64,000 nt of DNA from Ardenticatenaceae bacterium (GTDB lineage: Bacteria; Chloroflexota; Anaerolineae; Promineifilales; Promineifilaceae). The position numbers and the translations under genes are program-made. Shown here piece after piece: positions 57,355 through 64,000 of this stretch. The stretch spans positions 62,001 to 126,000 of the forward strand of contig JACKCD010000008.1 in assembly GCA_020634215.1 (NCBI GenBank), in the 5' to 3' direction. Every line of letters starts with the position of its first letter. The stretch's first letter is position 1. The notes under the pieces were generated by a model that saw nothing but the letters and a program-made list of their open reading frames with translations, made no database searches and had not been told where the DNA came from.

Positions 57355-57714
57355 CTAGTAACGCCCAATCGAGGCATCAACCCCTCGTGCATAGGCATCA
57401 ATACCGCCGTCCATGTTATAGACATTGAGCCAGCCATGCTGCCGCAACCACGCCGCCACCTGGGCACTGCGCCGGCCGCTGTGGCAAAAGACCACAATAT
57501 GCGCGTCTTTGTCGTTGGCAATCGTATCCGGCAGAGCCTCTAGTTGCTTTTGGGCAATCTGGCTCAATGGCACCAACGTCACTCCATCGCCCAGATTGGC
57601 CTGATAAAGTTCATGCGGTTCACGCACATCCATCAAAATAAAGTCATCTTGCTTTGCCCGCTTCTCTGCCACCTGCTTGGGTGAAATTTCGGGCACTCCG
57701 TAGGGATTTGGCAT
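57355..57714 (-). CDS. Rhodanese-domain protein
   Basis: 119 residues, a single rhodanese domain. The active loop is CHSGRRS with catalytic Cys, and the opening FILMDVREPHEL and closing YNMDGGIDAY are typical. It transfers sulfane sulfur or acts as a persulfide carrier. Two bp separate it from the phosphoesterase start. Upstream lies the snapback hairpin 57735-57804. Confidence 0.93.
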   Translation of the reverse strand: MPNPYGVPEISPKQVAEKRAKQDDFILMDVREPHELYQANLGDGVTLVPLSQIAQKQLEALPDTIANDKDAHIVVFCHSGRRSAQVAAWLRQHGWLNVYNMDGGIDAYARGVDASIGRY

Positions 57715-57734
57715 TGTTTTTCCTTAAAATGAGA

Positions 57735-57804
57735 GGAGATTAGAAAATTGGAGATTGGAGATTATGAACCTTCAGCAATCTCCAATCTTCAACCTCCAAT
57801 CTCC
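57735..57804. repeat. Heptamer snapback hairpin (AGATTGG family)
   Basis: 57735-57763 (AGATTAG/AGATTGG units) and the inverse 57777-57804, with mismatches. Overlaps nothing coding; just beyond the DUF423 gene end. Confidence 0.88.
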
Positions 57805-57808
57805 TTGA

Positions 57809-58186
57809 TTAGGACGACCGCGCTGCTGCCAGCAGCAAGCATACCCAGCCTGCCAGAAACGCCACACCGCCAATGGGGGTAATGGCTCCCAGCCAGCGCA
57901 GCCGCGTCATGACCAGTAAATAAAGGCTGCCAGAAAAGATAATCACTCCGGCAAAGAGTAAATAACCGGCCCAGGTGGTGAGGGTACCGGGCCAACGGGT
58001 GGTGGCCCAGCCCACGGCTAACAAGGCCAGGGCGTGGTAGATGTGGTAGCGAACGGCCGTTTCAAACGTCCCCTCCAGTTCAGGAAAACGAGCGAAATAG
58101 CTGCTCAGCCCATGCGCCCCAAACGCACCCGCCGCCACGCCTAAAAACATCAATCCTGCACCCAACATCGTAAATAATCGTTCCAT
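57809..58186 (-). CDS. DUF423-family membrane protein
   Basis: 125 residues with four transmembrane helices. The family pattern is clear: LGVAAGAFGAHGL near the start, TAVRYHIYHALALL in the middle, and ITPIGGVAFLAGW at the end. The function of DUF423 proteins is not established. ATG at 58186 (MERLFTML) is typical for the family. Confidence 0.92.
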   Translation of the reverse strand: MERLFTMLGAGLMFLGVAAGAFGAHGLSSYFARFPELEGTFETAVRYHIYHALALLAVGWATTRWPGTLTTWAGYLLFAGVIIFSGSLYLLVMTRLRWLGAITPIGGVAFLAGWVCLLLAAARSS

Positions 58187-58274
58187 TGCTTTCTTAAAAC
58201 CTCTGCCCCGGAAGTATAGCCCAAAACCACGCGCCGATCACAACGCTCTGATATACTTGTAACAAACGATAACA

Positions 58275-58358
58275 CAGATTAGGAGACTAAAAGATAGCGA
58301 GATTGAGGTTCTTTAGCCTCTTCATCCCCCACCTCCGACCTCCAATCTCTAATCTCCA
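58275..58358. repeat. Imperfect snapback of AGATTAG-type words
   Basis: Words such as AGATTAGGAGACT and GAGATTGAGG on the left are inverted on the right (CCTCCAATCTCTAATCTCC) with poor continuity. It fills part of the gap before the DinB gene. Confidence 0.6.
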
Positions 58359-58379
58359 CATTTAATACAGGAGGGTTCT

Positions 58380-58892
58380 ATGACCCATTTTTTAGTACAA
58401 CAACTTCGTTTTTCCCGCGCCGAGCTGCAACGCTGCCTGGAAGGTTTGAGCGCGGAGGATGCCCAAAAGCGGCTGCTGCCGATGAACTGTATTAGCTGGA
58501 TGGTTGGACATTTGGCTTTGCAGGAGCAATTTTACTGGGTCATTGCTGCCCAAGGCCGGGAAATTGCTCCCGATTTGCCATCACTCGTTGGTTATGGGCA
58601 GCCCGCTTCCACCCCGCCACTGGCCGAAATGTGGCAAGTATGGATGGCGATTACCGCCGCCGCTGATCCATATCTCGACACGCTCACCCCAACCTTAATG
58701 GAAACCCGACTGGAATATGATGGCAAATCGCTGCGGGAAACGATTGGCACCATGCTGCTGCGTAACATCCATCATTACTGGTTCCACATTGGCGAGGCTC
58801 ACGCTGTGCGGCAGCAGCTTGGGCACCTCAATTTGCCCGACTTTGTGGGTAACATGAGCGGCTATGGCTATCAGCTAGAGGCGAGCGACTAG
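58380..58892 (+). CDS. DinB-family four-helix-bundle protein
   Basis: 170 residues of the DinB/YfiT-like superfamily. The three-His metal pattern is suggested by SWMVGHLALQE and NIHHYWFHIGE. Members include thiol-dependent S-transferases using bacillithiol or mycothiol; function here is unknown. AGGAGG lies about 5 bp before the ATG (acaggagggttctATG), a good ribosome site. It is the only plus-strand gene between 48 and 60.8 kb. Confidence 0.88.
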   Translation: MTHFLVQQLRFSRAELQRCLEGLSAEDAQKRLLPMNCISWMVGHLALQEQFYWVIAAQGREIAPDLPSLVGYGQPASTPPLAEMWQVWMAITAAADPYLDTLTPTLMETRLEYDGKSLRETIGTMLLRNIHHYWFHIGEAHAVRQQLGHLNLPDFVGNMSGYGYQLEASD

Positions 58893-58961
58893 GGAGAGTT
58901 TTGAGCTGCAAAGACGCAAAGGAGACCTCTTCGCGGTTGTAAGCCTTTGCCTGAATAGGAT

Positions 58962-59654
58962 TCAGGAAGTTGGCACCAAAATTTCGTTGGCTATTGCTTT
59001 GAGGGGTTCCCAAACGGCCGTTTCTATCCCCACTCCCTCACGCTGCGCCCGCTGCCACTGGGCAACGCGCTGCTCAATTTGCGCCGTGGGCAGCCCAGCG
59101 ATGGGTGCGTGCGGCTGGCAGAGAATGGTAAAAACGGCCGTTTCCGGCAGCGGCGGCAGTTCCAAACCGGCAGGCAGTTGCTCTACAAGAATAGCATCGT
59201 TGGCCGTGGGTAGGGCATAAAGGGAACGGCCGTTTGCCACCACCTGCCCCACGCTTCCCCGCGCCGCCATCTGCCGCAGTAATGGCTCCAGCAGCGGCCA
59301 GCTGGCCGCCCCGTTCACCAATTCCAGCGCATACCACCCCCGCTGGCACGCCCGCGCCCAGGCCAACTCAAACGCAGCCGTGGCAAACAGCAGCGGGTCA
59401 TGGTGGTGGAGGTCTAAACGGCCGTTGTTCCCCTCATTCCACAGCAAATCCAGCTTCGCCAGTGGCGGCGGCTCATTTTGCAAAAACGCCAGCACATGCG
59501 CCAGCCCCGTCCCTGTCGCCAACTCCGCCGCCAGCACCAACTCTCCAATCGGCCGCGCATACCCCGCCGCCACCCCCCGCGCCCGCAGTGTCCAGCGCAC
59601 GGCGGACATAATCTCTTTCGGTAAAATCGTTGTTGTCGTTGTTTGATCCATCAT
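58962..59654 (-). CDS. Hypothetical protein (possibly DUF3726-like)
   Basis: 230 residues. The start IMSAVRWTLRARGVAAGYARPIGELVLAAEL has a helix pattern reminiscent of DUF3726, but this is only a resemblance. No catalytic motif is visible. Four AACGGCCGTT copies lie in 405 bp here, a dense patch. A poly-Thr run (TTTTT) follows the first three residues and comes from ACA/ACG repeats. Confidence 0.55.
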   Translation of the reverse strand: MMDQTTTTTILPKEIMSAVRWTLRARGVAAGYARPIGELVLAAELATGTGLAHVLAFLQNEPPPLAKLDLLWNEGNNGRLDLHHHDPLLFATAAFELAWARACQRGWYALELVNGAASWPLLEPLLRQMAARGSVGQVVANGRSLYALPTANDAILVEQLPAGLELPPLPETAVFTILCQPHAPIAGLPTAQIEQRVAQWQRAQREGVGIETAVWEPLKAIANEILVPTS

Positions 59655-59662
59655 TTTTCTGA

Positions 59663-59718
59663 GATTGGAGATTAGAGATTAGAGACTCTTTCCAATCCCC
59701 AATCTCTAATCTCCAATC
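59663..59718. repeat. Heptamer snapback hairpin (AGATTGG/AGATTAG units)
   Basis: GATTGGAGATTAGAGATT (59663-59680) pairs perfectly with its inverse at 59701-59718. It lies across the gap and into the last codons of the dipeptidase gene. Confidence 0.92.
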
Positions 59719-60671
59719 ACCTCGCCAAAAAACCGCAGCCAATTCCCCCCCATGATTTTCGCCGTTTCTTCTTTACTAAACCCCTGGTCGCGCAGCCCTT
59801 GCTGCAAGTTGGGGTAGTCGGCCGGGGTTTGAAACCATTCCTGCCATTCCGGCCAGCCAGGGTTGGCGGCACTGCCGGGGCCAAAATCGGCCGTTTGTGT
59901 CCAGCGCCCCATCCGCAGCCAGTTCAAATAGTCCGGCGTGCATTTCCGCACCGCGTCGCTGCCAAACCCCACATGGTCAATGCCAATCATCTCCACCAGC
60001 CGGGCAATCATCCCCGTATACTGCGCCAGCGTCACCTGCCGGCCGCCAATAAGGTGGGGGTAAAGGCTACAGCCAAACATGCCGCCCCGTTCCGCCAGTG
60101 CCCGCAGCACCTTATCGGACTTGTTGCGCGGAATGTCGTGCAAAAATTTGGGGTTGGCGTGGGTGACGGCCACCGGCCGCTGCGAAAATTCAATGGCATC
60201 AAGCGTGGTTTGCTCACCCACGTGGGACAAATCTACCACCATGCCCAGCCGGTTTAGCTCACGCACCACCTCCTTGCCATAGCGGGTCAACCCACTGTCA
60301 TGAGGCTCATAACAGCCTGCCCCCAGCAGGCTTTGGTTGTTGTAGGTAAGCTGGACGACGCGCACGCCGAGCCGGTAGAATACTTCCACCAAACCGAGAT
60401 CGTCTTCAAAGGGGGAGCTGTTTTGGAAGCCGAGAATAACGGCCGTTTTCCCCCCCTTCTTCGCCGCCACAATCTCCCCCGCCGATGTCGCCGGAACAAT
60501 CAGGTCATCATGCTCCCGAAACCAGCGGTACCAGCGGTGAATCTGGCTCAATGTCTCCCGCGCCGACTCCCACACCGCCACCGTTACATGCACACAATCC
60601 ACCCCGCCTGCCCGCAGTTCCTCAAAAAGCTCCCGATCCCAGTTTGACGTTTGCAGCGCATCAATAATCAT
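59706..60671 (-). CDS. Membrane dipeptidase-like metallopeptidase, family M19
   Basis: 321 residues, a TIM-barrel dizinc peptidase related to renal dipeptidase. Metal-site segments include VDLSHVGEQT, PVAVTHANPKFLHDIPRN and the late GFGSDAV; the family's first HxD is replaced here by the start MIIDALQTSNWD. It may cleave dipeptides or D-amino-acid-containing dipeptides. The last codons run into the hairpin repeat at 59663-59718. Confidence 0.88.
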   Translation of the reverse strand: MIIDALQTSNWDRELFEELRAGGVDCVHVTVAVWESARETLSQIHRWYRWFREHDDLIVPATSAGEIVAAKKGGKTAVILGFQNSSPFEDDLGLVEVFYRLGVRVVQLTYNNQSLLGAGCYEPHDSGLTRYGKEVVRELNRLGMVVDLSHVGEQTTLDAIEFSQRPVAVTHANPKFLHDIPRNKSDKVLRALAERGGMFGCSLYPHLIGGRQVTLAQYTGMIARLVEMIGIDHVGFGSDAVRKCTPDYLNWLRMGRWTQTADFGPGSAANPGWPEWQEWFQTPADYPNLQQGLRDQGFSKEETAKIMGGNWLRFFGEVIGD

Positions 60672-60892
60672 GTTGTTTCTATTTGAATTCTACCTTATTC
60701 TGTTTGGGGGTTGTCCCGAAACAGATTATCATCCTTCCACCATTGCATCTAAGCTCTTACTCAAAGGCGGAACCACCAATAGGTATCGCTACCCATACCG
60801 CGCAAAAAATCGCGGTGTCAAACATCCCTTTTCGCCATCCGCTAAACCAACTAAAGTAGTGTTAACCGCTTACCGATTTGGAGGAAAGAACC

Positions 60893-62185
60893 TTGACCAA
60901 AAATTATCATCAGTTGTATCCGAGGCGATTAACGGCCGTTGATTATACCAACGAAGAAACCTACCGCTACACCCGCCCCCACGTCAGCGCCGCCATGACC
61001 ATCCACCCCGATGCCTTCACCTCAACCGAATTTTACGCCATCGAACAAGAGCGCATCTTCGCCAACAGTTGGATTGCCGTCGGCTGCCTCTCCGACTTGC
61101 AAAAGCTGGGCGATGTCATTGTGGCCGACGTGGCCGGACAATCCATCATCGTCACCCGCAACAAAGAGGGGCAGCTTCGCGCCTTTTACAACGTCTGCCG
61201 CCATCGCGGAGCCAAAATGCTTGACCATGACTGCACCCACGTCCGTTCCGCCCGCATCCGCTGCCCCTACCACAGTTGGGCGTTCGATTTAGACGGCAAC
61301 TGCATCGGCACCCCCCTCTTTGAAGGCTCCGACATTCCCGAAGACCAGCGCGGTATTTTTGACATGGGCGGCGTAGATGCTTTTGACCGTGCTGATTACG
61401 GCCTCTTTAACGTCCGCGTCGAAAGCTGGGGCTTCCTCATCTTCGTCAACCTCAACCCCGATGCCGCCCCGCTCGTCCAGCAGCTTGGTGACTTGCCGCA
61501 GCGGTTTGCCGGGTATCGGCTGGAAGAGTGGGTGGTGGCGCGGGAAAAAATCTACGACATGCAGTGCAACTACAAGCTGGTGGGCGAAAACTTCATGGAA
61601 TATTACCACCTCCCCTGGGTGCATCCTGAACTCATCAAGGTGTCGCGCATGGAAGACCATTACCGCTGGCAGGGGCCGGGTATGTACACCGGCATGACCA
61701 CCACCCCCATTTCACAAAACAGCGACAGCGGCGGCTGGCTGGGTTTGCCCCCGCTCAGCACCCTCAGCGAAGTTAACCGCATTGCCGCCCGCTTTATCTG
61801 GCTGTTTCCCAACATTGCCATCAACGTCATGCCCAATCATTGTTTTATCATGATGGCAAATCCGGCCGGCCCCAACCGCACCATTGAGCGGTGCCGCCTG
61901 CTGGTTCACCCCGAATCTGAAGGCAACGAAGGGCGAGAAGCAGCCATTGACGATTTGCTCCACTTCTGGGATTTGGTCAACATACAGGATGTGGACATTG
62001 TGGAACGGGTACAGGCCGGATTGACGATGCGCCCCTACGTTGGCGGTCGCATGTGCTATCATTTTGAAGAACCGCTGCACCGTTACCAAAATATGGTCAT
62101 TGACAAAATGGTTGGCATTGACCGCATTCCGCCGGGTGATGCCAAAGAGTCGGTACCGATGTTTGTCAACGGAAATGGGGATTAG
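60893..62185 (+). CDS. Rieske-type aromatic ring-hydroxylating oxygenase, alpha subunit
   Basis: 430 residues. The Rieske 2Fe-2S site is CRHRG (Cys102, His104) and CPYHSW (Cys124, His127). The mononuclear iron site is in ENFMEYYHLPWVHPEL with two His; its acidic ligand should be in DIVERVQAG. Such enzymes also demethylate or hydroxylate choline, carnitine and betaines. The reductase is not next door. TTG at 60893 is chosen because GGAGG (60880-60884) lies 8 bp before it; the TTG at 60878 overlaps that site. Confidence 0.9.
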   Translation: MTKNYHQLYPRRLTAVDYTNEETYRYTRPHVSAAMTIHPDAFTSTEFYAIEQERIFANSWIAVGCLSDLQKLGDVIVADVAGQSIIVTRNKEGQLRAFYNVCRHRGAKMLDHDCTHVRSARIRCPYHSWAFDLDGNCIGTPLFEGSDIPEDQRGIFDMGGVDAFDRADYGLFNVRVESWGFLIFVNLNPDAAPLVQQLGDLPQRFAGYRLEEWVVAREKIYDMQCNYKLVGENFMEYYHLPWVHPELIKVSRMEDHYRWQGPGMYTGMTTTPISQNSDSGGWLGLPPLSTLSEVNRIAARFIWLFPNIAINVMPNHCFIMMANPAGPNRTIERCRLLVHPESEGNEGREAAIDDLLHFWDLVNIQDVDIVERVQAGLTMRPYVGGRMCYHFEEPLHRYQNMVIDKMVGIDRIPPGDAKESVPMFVNGNGD

Positions 62186-62190
62186 AGATT

Positions 62191-62227
62191 GGAGATTGGA
62201 GATTAGGTTCATCAATCTCCAATCTCC
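62191..62227. repeat. Heptamer snapback hairpin (AGATTGG family)
   Basis: GGAGATTGGAGATT (62191-62204) and its perfect inverse (62214-62227). The upstream repeat unit contains the stop codon of the Rieske gene. It lies in the 59-bp gap before the lyase gene. Confidence 0.9.
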
Positions 62228-62244
62228 TTTTGTAGGAACTACCC

Positions 62245-63462
62245 ATGACAAAGTACGACTTTGATACCATTCAAGCGCGAACTGGCTCAGATTCTATCAA
62301 ATGGGATTATTCGTCTCAGGATGGAGTGCTGCAACCCCGCGCTGGTGGCGTGGCTGTGTTGGCACCTGGTGCGCTGATCCCAATGTGGGTGGCGGATATG
62401 GATTTTCGGCCGGCGGAGCCGATTGTGCAGGCGTTGACACAGCGGTTGCAAGGGGTGCTGGGGTATACGCGGGCAGGGCAAGACCATTTCGAGGCAATTC
62501 GGGACTGGGTAGGGCAACGTCACGGCTGGCAGGTTGCGCTGGAATGGATCATGACGACGATTGGCACGCTGCCGATGGTCAATCTGGCAATTCAGCTTTT
62601 CACGGAGCCGGGGGACGGGGTGATTGTGCAGCCGCCGCTGTTTAACCCCTTGGTGCAGGCGGTGGCGAACAACGGCCGTTTACCCCTTTACAATGCGTTG
62701 GTGTATGAAAACGGCCGTTATCACCTCAACTTCGACGACCTCGAAGCCAAAGCCGCCGACCCCCGCTGCAAAATGCTCATCCTGTGCCACCCCCACAACC
62801 CCGTCGGGCGGGTATGGACACCACCCGAGCTGCGGCGGCTGGGCGACATTTGCCAAAAGCATGAGCTGCTCATTGTCAGCGATGAACTCCACAGCGATTT
62901 GACCTATCCGTGGGCGCAGTTCAACTCCATCGGTGCCATTGACCCTGCCCTGCACGACCGCATCATCGTGTGCAGCGGGCCGAGCAAGGCGTTTAACATC
63001 CCTGGGCTAAAGGCAGCCTACACCATTGTGCCAAACCCAACGCTGCGAGCGCGGTTGACGCAGGGGCTGCACAATCTTGATCTGCTGTTTAGCGTTGACC
63101 TCTTGAGTACGCTGGCGTTGCGAACCGCCTACCGCGAAGGCGGCGAGTGGCTCGGCCAGTTGCTAGCCTATCTTGAGGGCAATTTGGCGTATGTACAGCA
63201 GTTTGTCGCCGCCCATTTGCCACAAATACGGGTCGTGGAGCCGGAAGCGATGTATTTGGTGTGGCTGGATTGTCACGGGCTGGGGTTGACGGCCGAGGGG
63301 CTGCGGCAGTTGTTTGTGGATGAGGCCAGGGTGTATGTGGAAATGGGTAGCAATTATGGGGCAGAAGGGGCGGGGTTTGTGCGGCTGAATATTGGTTGTT
63401 CGCGGCGACTGTTGGAAGTGGCTTTGGAGCGGGTGAAAACGGCCGTTGAAAAGCTGGTTTAG
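62245..63462 (+). CDS. patB: PatB/MalY-type pyridoxal-phosphate C-S lyase (cystathionine beta-lyase)
   Basis: 405 residues of fold-type I PLP enzymes. The family opening RTGSDSIKWDY, the MWVADMDFRPAEPI stretch, CHPHNPVGRVWT and the PLP lysine site SGPSKAFNIPGLK mark the PatB/MalY group. It splits cystathionine or cysteine conjugates to thiol, pyruvate and ammonia. Aminotransferase activity is less likely. AGGAACT precedes the ATG. It holds three palindromes, including two only 40 bp apart. Confidence 0.92.
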   Translation: MTKYDFDTIQARTGSDSIKWDYSSQDGVLQPRAGGVAVLAPGALIPMWVADMDFRPAEPIVQALTQRLQGVLGYTRAGQDHFEAIRDWVGQRHGWQVALEWIMTTIGTLPMVNLAIQLFTEPGDGVIVQPPLFNPLVQAVANNGRLPLYNALVYENGRYHLNFDDLEAKAADPRCKMLILCHPHNPVGRVWTPPELRRLGDICQKHELLIVSDELHSDLTYPWAQFNSIGAIDPALHDRIIVCSGPSKAFNIPGLKAAYTIVPNPTLRARLTQGLHNLDLLFSVDLLSTLALRTAYREGGEWLGQLLAYLEGNLAYVQQFVAAHLPQIRVVEPEAMYLVWLDCHGLGLTAEGLRQLFVDEARVYVEMGSNYGAEGAGFVRLNIGCSRRLLEVALERVKTAVEKLV

Positions 63463-63545
63463 CCATTGTGATTTGCCAAATTGTCTGACAGGAAGTAAGT
63501 ATCAATCACACGGGCGGCAAACCAGAATATGGTACAATTGTTTGT

Positions 63546-64000
63546 ATGAAACCACAAAAGCTAAAGGCACTGTCACTTTTCTCTGGCTGTGGCGGGATGG
63601 ATTTAGGCGTGAGGCAAGCTGGATTTGATGTCTTGGTGTCGATTGAAAGAGACCCCCATTGTTGCGAATCCCTTCGAGCAAATGGCAAATGCCAATCTGC
63701 CCCGACTAAAGTGATAGAGGCAGATATTCGTACTATTTCACCGACAATTTTGGCTGAAGAAATTGGACTTGATATTAGTAAATTGGATCTCTTGTTTGGT
63801 GGGCCACCGTGTCAAGCGTTCTCTCAAATCGGAAAACAGAAAGGACTTGCAGACGAACGGGGGCTGCTACTTTTTGAAATGGTGCGTTTTGCACAGGCTT
63901 TGAAGCCAAAGGTCGTGTTTATAGAGCAAGTTAAAGGGCTTGTAAGTGCAAAAGATAAGACAGGGAAACGTGGCGGCATCCTTCAACTGCTGTTGGATGA
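63546..64000 (+). CDS. DNA (cytosine-5-)-methyltransferase, 3' end outside window
   Basis: From the ATG at 63546 the frame stays open to the window end, 151 codons. It contains C5-methyltransferase motif I LFSGCGGMDLG (12-22), the acidic IERD of motif II, the catalytic loop FGGPPCQAFSQ with Cys89 (motif IV), and motif VI as FIEQVKGL, in which the usual Asn of ENV is Gln128. It methylates cytosine in a specific DNA site, probably within a restriction-modification unit that continues to the right. The DNA is AT-richer than its surroundings and lacks the palindrome. The target site is in the part not seen. Confidence 0.9.
   Translation, partial: MKPQKLKALSLFSGCGGMDLGVRQAGFDVLVSIERDPHCCESLRANGKCQSAPTKVIEADIRTISPTILAEEIGLDISKLDLLFGGPPCQAFSQIGKQKGLADERGLLLFEMVRFAQALKPKVVFIEQVKGLVSAKDKTGKRGGILQLLLD

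Larger units (their letters stand above)
212..63447. repeat. Dispersed palindrome AACGGCCGTT, at least 80 copies
   Basis: A perfect 10-bp palindrome found about once every 770 bp. Examples: 212, 1919, 8931, 9967 (intergenic), 12907, 15533, 18390, 19119 (intergenic), 22498, 25020, 36409, 36538, 36619, 36799, 41660, 41685, 49793, 51544, 56362, 59134, 62670, 62710, 63438. It occurs in genes of every function and either strand. In proteins it reads as NGR, TAV or RP. By chance fewer than one copy is expected in 64 kb. Near copies (AACGGCCGAT, CACGGCCGTA and similar) are also common. Absent or rare in 19.2-21.7, 29.1-30.7, 53.0-55.2 and after 63.45 kb. Confidence 0.95.

Noticed and set aside
212..63447. 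Treating the regularly scattered palindromes as a CRISPR or tandem array
   Set aside because: Copies are 25 bp to several kb apart, lie inside conserved genes and have no spacer-like units or cas genes.
1..64000. tRNA, rRNA or complete insertion sequence
   Set aside because: No cloverleaf with a TTCGA-type arm, no rRNA stretch and no full transposase with terminal repeats were found by eye.

Overview
The window looks like a chromosomal segment of a Chloroflexota bacterium, probably Anaerolineae-like. This is inferred from gene content and style: secreted proteins with Thr/Pro-rich linkers, paired PIG-L deacetylases, a VanW-type/beta-lactamase-like protein pair, a duplicated fused phosphofructokinase, and moderately high GC. 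No rRNA, tRNA, CRISPR array or complete insertion sequence was seen. About 55 protein genes are recognisable on both strands, in short operons of one to three genes.

Layout. 1-9.9 kb: an ABC exporter cut by the window edge, arginase, CcdA with a Met-rich thioredoxin lipoprotein, a peptide-binding lipoprotein, TrmB with an extra C-terminal domain, an OmpR-type two-component pair and a PspC protein. 10-19 kb: Nudix hydrolase, two beta-lactamase-like membrane proteins (one with a decayed active site, the other frameshifted), aldo/keto reductase, RimK-like ATP-grasp ligase, uracil-DNA glycosylase, oligoendopeptidase F. 19.2-25.4 kb: a four-gene locus with the parts of a ComQXPA quorum-sensing system (LuxR-type regulator, isoprenyl synthase, a 49-residue peptide ending in a Trp-rich tail, and a polytopic PDZ/GAF/HisKA_3 kinase), followed by an HTH-membrane protein. 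25.4-35 kb: secreted nuclease, thioesterase, methyltransferase, PPOX protein, acyltransferase, DNA polymerase I. 35-46 kb: a degenerate receiver joined to an IS200/Y1-transposase-like domain, MFS transporter, two PIG-L deacetylases, secreted beta-helix protein, ThrE-like exporter, phosphofructokinase. 46-49.3 kb: three successive genes carrying frameshifts. 49.3-64 kb: a histidine-kinase-like protein without its phospho-acceptor His, YgjP-type metalloprotease, HMG-CoA lyase, a nucleotidyltransferase/small-protein pair, S9 peptidase, phosphoesterase, rhodanese, DUF423, DinB, M19 dipeptidase, Rieske oxygenase, PatB-type lyase, and the start of a cytosine-5 DNA methyltransferase.

Two genome-wide sequence habits run through everything. 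First, the perfect palindrome AACGGCCGTT occurs at least 80 times, inside genes of every function and between genes. At most copies the top strand is G-rich before it and C-rich after it, so base skew flips at the palindrome. Second, many intergenic gaps hold long hairpins whose arms are made of degenerate 7-bp units, in several sequence families; two such words also sit inside coding sequences. Horizontally acquired-looking stretches (the nucleotidyltransferase pair at 53.7-54.5 kb, the membrane protein at 29.1-30.0 kb, the methyltransferase at the right edge) are AT-richer and lack the palindrome.

The strongest candidate for an undescribed system is the ComQXPA-like locus at 19.27-23.81 kb. 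All calls come from reading the sequence; no database search was run.
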